DNA of 21,441 nucleotides from CAZKUN01 sp964555935 (GTDB lineage Bacteria; Armatimonadota; Zipacnadia; Zipacnadales; VGFC01): positions 1 to 21,441 of the forward strand of contig CAZKUN010000160.1 of the NCBI GenBank assembly GCA_964555935.1. The letters are read 5' to 3'. The notes beneath the pieces are model-generated. The model worked only from the letters and a program-made list of their open reading frames with translations, made no database searches and was not told where the DNA came from. The translations under genes were made by a program, and so were the position numbers. Shown here in pieces: positions 16,805 to 21,441 of the stretch; the stretch's first letter is position 1; each line of letters opens with the position of its first letter.

Positions 16805-18709
16805 CTTCTCCACCGGCACAACAATCCCGCGCATGATGATGTTCTGGCAGAATGCGAACACCAGGAACGTGGGGATCGCCGCGATCAACAGGGACGCGAA
16901 CACAACCCCCTGGCCGCTGCGCTGCTGGAGCTGGTACAGCCACGGCATCAGCGTCCACATCCGCTCGTCCTGGCAGATGAGAAGCGCCATCATGAAGTTC
17001 GAGTAGGCGGCGGTGAACGCATTCAGCGCGATGACCGCCAGGATGGGTTGGCTGAGCCGCACCGTGATGACCCAGAAGATGCGCAGCTCGCCGGCGCCAT
17101 CAACCGAAGCGCTCTCGTAAAGCTCCTGCGGCAGGGAGTCGAAGAACCCCTTGAGCAGGAAGATCATGTACCCGTTCGCAAGCCCCGGCAGCACAAGCGC
17201 CCAGAACGTATTGAGCATGTGGAGTTGGCGGAGCATCAGGAAGACGGGGATCTGCGTGACCATCGGCGGGAAGGCCATGGTCATCATCAGAAACAGCAGC
17301 GCTTTGTATGACCAGCGCGGCTTGAAGCGGCTGAGGGCGTACGCCGCCAGCGGGTTTACGATGAGCGCGGCCGCGATGGCCAAGAAGCAGTAGATGACCG
17401 TGTTGAGGATGCCGCGACCATGACGGATGATGTAGTCGGCGACGGTCACGTAGTTGCGGGTGACGAACTCCTTCTTCAGCCACTTCGTCTTGCCCCCGAA
17501 AGCGCGGTAGTGCCACTGGTCCTGGGGCGGGAGCGCGTCGAGCCAGGTGTCGTAGCGCGTGCCGAGGGCCGCGTTGGCGGCCTCGACCGATGCGTGCTCG
17601 GCCTTGAGATAGTCGCGGAACATGAAGTCGAGGGTGTAGACGCGGATCATGTCGGCGGGGATCTCGTGTATCTCGCCGGTCTCGGGGTCTTGCCACCCCT
17701 CGAGGAAGGAGGCAAAGTCCGACATTGGCATGCCCTCGATCGGCGGCTCCTCGGCGAGGACGATCTCGTCGAACGCGGTGTAGCTCGTTCCGTATTTCTC
17801 GTTCACCGCCGCGACCGTGCCGTACTTGGTCTCGAGGTAGCGTTGGTAGAGCGGTTGGGCATCGGCGTCGACGCGGACCCAGAGCAGATTGAGGATCGTC
17901 CGAACGAAGGTCAGCCAGTCTTCGCGCTCTACTCCGTTGTCGGTCGGCGCCCGCTCAGCGAGGTGGATCTGGCTCCAGCTCATGTAGCCGGTCCCGTGCT
18001 CATCGTTGTACTGGTCGAGGTCCTCGGTGTACGCGGACTTGAGGAACTGAGTCTTGTAGAACCCGTCGATGCAGAAGTACGTGCGCTCGTCGACGGGCAC
18101 GCCTGCCTTGAATTCGCGGAAGGCAAGGTCGAACGGGTCTGTCCCCGGCGTATTGCGTCGCAAGGTGTAGTCTTCAGGGATGACGATGAACGCATTCCAG
18201 TTGACGAACTCGGTACCGAGTTGCCGGTTCATCGCCAGCATGTCGTTGTCGAATCGCTCCACCATCTCGGTCTTGAAGTTGCGGAGCGAATGGGGCAGGA
18301 CGCCGCGAGAGACGGGCGTTCGGAGATACCCGACGGTGTAGGTCGTGAACGGGGGAGCGGCTTCGTCGATGAATGCCTGCCACGCGTCAACCAGCTTCTC
18401 GTTGACCATTGGGGGCGGATCGAGCTTCAGGAACGATGGCGTGTCCGTCTCGTAGGCCATCTGCAACTGGTCGAACGACTCGTTGAACAGGCCTTCGATG
18501 TGCTTCCGGTAGAGATCGGCGTCGCTTCGCAGGAACTTCGGAATGATAACGTTATTCGGGAGGTCGACGGCGCTCTTGGTGCTGCCGGCGAGCATCAGCC
18601 CGAAGGGGTAGAGCATGCTCAGCGCGCCCACGGTCAGCACCAGGTAGATGGAGCCGATGAGGATACGTGTCTTGAATGCTCTTCGTTCGACTTTCGCGAT
18701 AATAGGCAT
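16802..18709 (-). CDS. MalG-like carbohydrate ABC transporter permease with large extracytoplasmic repeat insertion
   Basis: The 635-residue product is about twice the usual MalG length of roughly 280. TM1 is at about 16-40. The normal permease core resumes at about 433 with five further hydrophobic segments and a recognisable EAA loop, ELYESASVDGAGELRIFWVI (about 529-548), which contacts the transport ATPase. Between TM1 and TM2, where MalG has a short periplasmic loop, lie about 380 residues with no hydrophobic helix long enough to span the membrane. Within them a pattern N-x3-GT-x-[YF]-x2-[WF] recurs at Asn161, Asn235, Asn303 and Asn379. By topology this domain faces the periplasm, on the same side as the binding protein fused to the partner permease. 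The gene starts four bases after the fusion gene's stop, with AAGGA upstream, and overlaps the esterase gene. The permease function is secure; the role of the insertion is unknown. Confidence 0.88.
   Translation of the reverse strand: MPIIAKVERRAFKTRILIGSIYLVLTVGALSMLYPFGLMLAGSTKSAVDLPNNVIIPKFLRSDADLYRKHIEGLFNESFDQLQMAYETDTPSFLKLDPPPMVNEKLVDAWQAFIDEAAPPFTTYTVGYLRTPVSRGVLPHSLRNFKTEMVERFDNDMLAMNRQLGTEFVNWNAFIVIPEDYTLRRNTPGTDPFDLAFREFKAGVPVDERTYFCIDGFYKTQFLKSAYTEDLDQYNDEHGTGYMSWSQIHLAERAPTDNGVEREDWLTFVRTILNLLWVRVDADAQPLYQRYLETKYGTVAAVNEKYGTSYTAFDEIVLAEEPPIEGMPMSDFASFLEGWQDPETGEIHEIPADMIRVYTLDFMFRDYLKAEHASVEAANAALGTRYDTWLDALPPQDQWHYRAFGGKTKWLKKEFVTRNYVTVADYIIRHGRGILNTVIYCFLAIAAALIVNPLAAYALSRFKPRWSYKALLFLMMTMAFPPMVTQIPVFLMLRQLHMLNTFWALVLPGLANGYMIFLLKGFFDSLPQELYESASVDGAGELRIFWVITVRLSQPILAVIALNAFTAAYSNFMMALLICQDERMWTLMPWLYQLQQRSGQGVVFASLLIAAIPTFLVFAFCQNIIMRGIVVPVEK
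17522..18403 (-). repeat. Four divergent tandem repeats (~70 residues each) inside the MalG-like permease
   Basis: Residues about 103-396 of the permease contain four related units. Each has an early aromatic-rich helix such as AWQAFI or DWLTFV, a helix ending in Tyr/Leu (for example YQRYLETKYG), then N-x3-GT-x-[YF]-x2-[WF]. The three units centred on Asn161, Asn235 and Asn303 continue into a hydrophobic strand and an E-x(1-2)-[PD] turn. The marker Asn residues at 161, 235, 303 and 379 are 74, 68 and 76 residues apart. Units two and three are the most alike: HGTGYMSWSQIHLAERAP and YGTSYTAFDEIVLAEEPP. The repeat is visible only at protein level. Confidence 0.7.
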
Positions 18710-18712
18710 CGG

Positions 18713-21441
18713 TTAGTCCTTGGCCCCCTGCGCCCTGAACTCCAGCCGCGACAGTATCTTGAGCTGGTGGACGGTGAAGCCGATGAGCATGAAGCCTAGC
18801 ACCCATGCCATCGCCGTCGCGGGGCCGAACTTGAGGAACTGGAACGCTTTGAACCAGATGTGGAGCCCAACTACCTCCGTCCCGGCGCCGCCGCCGGTCA
18901 TGACGAGGATGTTGCCCGTGGCGGTGTACCACGATGCGATGAACACGCCGACGAAGTTGATGATGATGAGCGGCCTGAGCATCGGAAAGACGATGTGGAT
19001 GATCTTATCGACGAAGCCGGCGCCATCGATATCCGCGGCCTCGTGGTAGTCGTCAGGGATGCCTTTGAGGGCCGCGAGGTAGATGAGACACCCGGGGCCC
19101 ATACCGGCCCAGACCATGGGCAGGACGCATGAGAGCATGGATGTTTTCGGGTTGCTGAGCCACCGATGCGCTTCGGGTGTCTTCGAGACGAGCCGCATCG
19201 GGAGCTGGCCAAGGCTCTCCCAGAAGCCCTCGCCGGGCTGGAAGAAGATCGGGCTGGCCATCGCTCCACAGGTGAGGAAGAGGAGGATGCCCGCCAGCGC
19301 CATCCCCCAGGCGGAGAGTTTCATGTCATGGTATAGCAGCCGCCGGGCAAAGATGAATCCGAAGGTCATCAGCGTCAACCCCGCCCCGAGGAAGACGAAA
19401 GCAGGGACCTGCATGATGAGCGCGTTGAGCGAGCCCTTCTCCGTGGGCTCGTAGAACTGCTTCCACAGCAAGATGGTCACCAGCCCGGTGATGACGGCCG
19501 GCAGGTAGTAGATCGTGCGGTAGAATAGCGTGGCGCGCGGGATTTCCTGGAGCAGAATCGCCAGGATGATCGGCGGCAGGAAAGTCAGCGCCATGACCAG
19601 GAAGCTGTAGCGCAGCGAGTTCCAGACGGAGGTCCAGAAGTAGCTGTCGTACAGCAGATCCCCGAAGTTGTCCACGCCGACCCACGTCGATTCCCCCAGC
19701 AGGCGGTAGTCGTGGAACGCCATGTTGGAGCCTTTTATCAGCGGGGCATATTGCCAGAGAGCCACCGTTAGAACCGCGGGTATGAGAAGTATCACCGGCC
19801 AGGCGTGCTTGGCGAACTTGAATTTGCGGCTCTCGGGCGGACCTATCTGCTCGGGCGTGAAGGCCCGCATGATGCTCCGGAAGACGATGGTGAGAGTGAT
19901 GACCAGCGCGATGAGGAGGACGATCGCCGAGACGCGCCGCTTGAGTCGTTCCGCCGGCGTGACGATGCCGATCATCTCGTCGTTCGCGCGGTCGCAGCCG
20001 TCCTTCAGCAACTCGTGCATGACATTCAGACGCTCTTCGGGGTCTTCGGGAAGCTCGTCGTTGATCGCCAGCTCTTCGGCTTTCTGGATGGGGAACGTCA
20101 TCAAGTCGTAGGCGACGTTGCTGTTGCGGCCGTATGGTTCGGGTCGGCCTGTGGCAATCGCGATCTCAAAGGTCTCGGCCCAGCCTCTCGGTGAGAGCCG
20201 CTCGATCTCCGGGTAGCCAAACGCGCGCAGGAGCCTCGGGTTTACGAATCGCCCAAGGCCGCCCTCGACCATGATGCGGGTCTTGATGGCGACGGCTTCC
20301 TCGCAGTCGAAGAACCGCATGTACTCCCAGCCGGCGTCGCGGACGACGGGGTCTTCGATCTGGCTGAAGAGCGACATCATGCGGCTATTCAGTTCGCCGC
20401 CGCGCTTGCCGGTCGGCCCCATCGGCACGGGGACCATGCCGGTGACCTCGGGGTTGATGGTGGCGAAGATCTTCTCGTCGATGTACGACATCGTCATGCC
20501 GATCTCGCCGCGATCCCACTTCTGGTAGGCATCGTCGGCGTCCTTGTCGGCATATCCGCGGCGGATGTTGCCCTCGTCGTCGGTCCACTTCTCCGCGCCG
20601 AGGCGGGTGTAGAAGTCGAGGGCTTCCGCGGCCTCACGGGTGTCGAAGACGCAGCGCCACTCGTCCTTCTCTTCGTTATACTCCATGACTTCGCCGCCGG
20701 CCGACCAGAGGAAGGTGATCCAGTACCAGCTCTCGTGCTTGCCGCGAGACAGGAGCATTCCGGAAACGCCGCGCTCGGGGTCGGTGATCTCCCGCGCGGC
20801 GGCGATGAGGTCGTCCCAGGTCCAGTCGATGGTGGGGTACTCGATGCCCTTCTCGTCGAAGAGGTCGCGCCTATAGAGCAGGACCTTGCCGAGCGCGCCA
20901 CCGTAGGGCATGGCCCAGACGTGCTTCGCGCCGTCAGGGCCCTTCCGGTCGATGACCGGCCACAGTTTGGGGTTGATGCGGAAGTCGATCTCCTCTTGCG
21001 TCATGCTGCTGATGTAGTCGTCCTCGGGCTTATCGAGAGGGTAGAGGAACTCGTTCTGGATGTAGGTGTCGGACTTGCGGAAGTTCAGGTAGAGCACATC
21101 GGGGGCCATGCCACCCGCGATGGCCAACAGGTCGGATTCGGCGCCCTCCACCTTGATGCCGGAGAAGCGCTTGAGTTCGATGTCTACGTTGTCCCAGTTG
21201 TGATCCCCGTATTTGGCTGGATTCGCTTTGTACTTGTCGCGATAGCGCTCGGCGAAGATCTCGGGGAACTTCTTCTTGAATGCGCGGACGCCGGCGACCT
21301 CACCGCGATTGAACGTGTCCGTGTTGCTGGGGTCGGGGAGATCGAACACGGTGACATGGATGATTGTCTTGTCGCCGCGATCCTCGACGGACCCGGCGAA
21401 CGCCGGCCTGGCGGAGGCCATGCCGACGAGAAGCGAGGCCA
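18713..21441 (-). CDS. Fused extracellular substrate-binding protein and MalF-like ABC permease (5' partial)
   Basis: The frame is open to the window edge. Upstream of the ATG at 21421 the in-frame codons read ASLLVG, continuing a signal peptide that ends ARPAFA, so the true start lies outside the window. Counting from that ATG, residues about 20-490 form a family 1 sugar-binding lipoprotein-type domain (AGGMAPDVLYLNF, MPYGGALGKVLLYRRDLFDEKG, TWDDLIAAAREIT). A helix at 498-518 returns the chain to the cytoplasm, followed by a basic stretch. MalF-like TM1 (541-560) comes next, then VGVDNF, and an EAA loop DYHEAADIDGAGFVDKIIHI (791-810). An extra segment at about 670-750 adds two hydrophobic helices between GSLNALIM and WLSNP, which lie much closer in ordinary MalF. 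It would import an oligosaccharide together with the downstream permease. No ATPase gene is present in the window. Confidence 0.9.
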   Translation of the reverse strand, partial: ASLLVGMASARPAFAGSVEDRGDKTIIHVTVFDLPDPSNTDTFNRGEVAGVRAFKKKFPEIFAERYRDKYKANPAKYGDHNWDNVDIELKRFSGIKVEGAESDLLAIAGGMAPDVLYLNFRKSDTYIQNEFLYPLDKPEDDYISSMTQEEIDFRINPKLWPVIDRKGPDGAKHVWAMPYGGALGKVLLYRRDLFDEKGIEYPTIDWTWDDLIAAAREITDPERGVSGMLLSRGKHESWYWITFLWSAGGEVMEYNEEKDEWRCVFDTREAAEALDFYTRLGAEKWTDDEGNIRRGYADKDADDAYQKWDRGEIGMTMSYIDEKIFATINPEVTGMVPVPMGPTGKRGGELNSRMMSLFSQIEDPVVRDAGWEYMRFFDCEEAVAIKTRIMVEGGLGRFVNPRLLRAFGYPEIERLSPRGWAETFEIAIATGRPEPYGRNSNVAYDLMTFPIQKAEELAINDELPEDPEERLNVMHELLKDGCDRANDEMIGIVTPAERLKRRVSAIVLLIALVITLTIVFRSIMRAFTPEQIGPPESRKFKFAKHAWPVILLIPAVLTVALWQYAPLIKGSNMAFHDYRLLGESTWVGVDNFGDLLYDSYFWTSVWNSLRYSFLVMALTFLPPIILAILLQEIPRATLFYRTIYYLPAVITGLVTILLWKQFYEPTEKGSLNALIMQVPAFVFLGAGLTLMTFGFIFARRLLYHDMKLSAWGMALAGILLFLTCGAMASPIFFQPGEGFWESLGQLPMRLVSKTPEAHRWLSNPKTSMLSCVLPMVWAGMGPGCLIYLAALKGIPDDYHEAADIDGAGFVDKIIHIVFPMLRPLIIINFVGVFIASWYTATGNILVMTGGGAGTEVVGLHIWFKAFQFLKFGPATAMAWVLGFMLIGFTVHQLKILSRLEFRAQGAKD

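Noticed and set aside
16803..16958. 52-residue N-terminal extension of the SGNH hydrolase
   Set aside because: It lies inside the permease gene and lacks a signal-like start; TAATG coupling at 16800-16804 is better supported.
17420..18799. 459-codon open frame on the plus strand opposite the MalG-like permease
   Set aside because: No recognisable motif, Val/Glu/Arg-rich mirror composition, and fully overlapped by a permease with a clear EAA loop.

Overview
The window is a visibly GC-rich, gene-dense stretch of bacterial chromosome, probably a metagenome scaffold because it contains a 10-base run of N inside a gene. Nearly every product carries an export signal or is a membrane protein. The content is two polysaccharide lyase-type enzymes, a possible glycoside hydrolase, an SGNH esterase, a sugar ABC importer, a Tat-exported molybdoenzyme and a tri-heme HzsA-related protein. 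This resembles large carbohydrate-degrading genomes of the Planctomycetota and neighbouring lineages such as Lentisphaerota, Hydrogenedentota or Armatimonadota. No RNA gene or marker gene is present, so the taxonomic suggestion is weak.

Layout. 1-2070 (-): 3'-truncated secreted protein with a carbohydrate-binding-like front half and a possible glycoside-hydrolase barrel, GTG start. 2131-5469 (+): HzsA-related secreted protein with a duplicated N-terminal sandwich, a propeller and three CXXCH haem motifs. 5473-9196 (-): PcRGLX/YetA-like rhamnogalacturonan exolyase-type protein, broken by the assembly gap. 9341-10843 and 10854-11933 (+): two secreted proteins built of Ig-like domains, probably one operon. 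11930-13156 (-): Tat-dependent sulfite-oxidase-type molybdoenzyme. 13292-15334 (+): heparinase II/III family lyase, followed at 15423-15755 by a small single-pass membrane protein. 15864-21441 (-): a tight operon of a substrate-binding-protein/permease fusion (5' end outside the window), a second permease with a large repeat insertion, and an SGNH hydrolase.

How it may work together. The lyases and the possible glycoside hydrolase would depolymerise an acidic, pectin- or glycosaminoglycan-like polysaccharide outside the cytoplasm. The SGNH enzyme could remove ester decorations, and the ABC importer would take up the fragments. No SusC/SusD pair, transport ATPase, sulfatase or transcription regulator lies in the window, so the importer must borrow an ATPase from elsewhere.

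The most unusual object is the importer. Its binding protein is covalently joined to the MalF-like permease. The MalG-like partner carries about 380 extracytoplasmic residues between its first two membrane helices, including four divergent tandem repeats of about 70 residues. The MalF half also has an extra two-helix insertion. No intergenic stretch exceeds 150 bases, and I found no tRNA, rRNA, CRISPR array, insertion sequence or convincing terminator.
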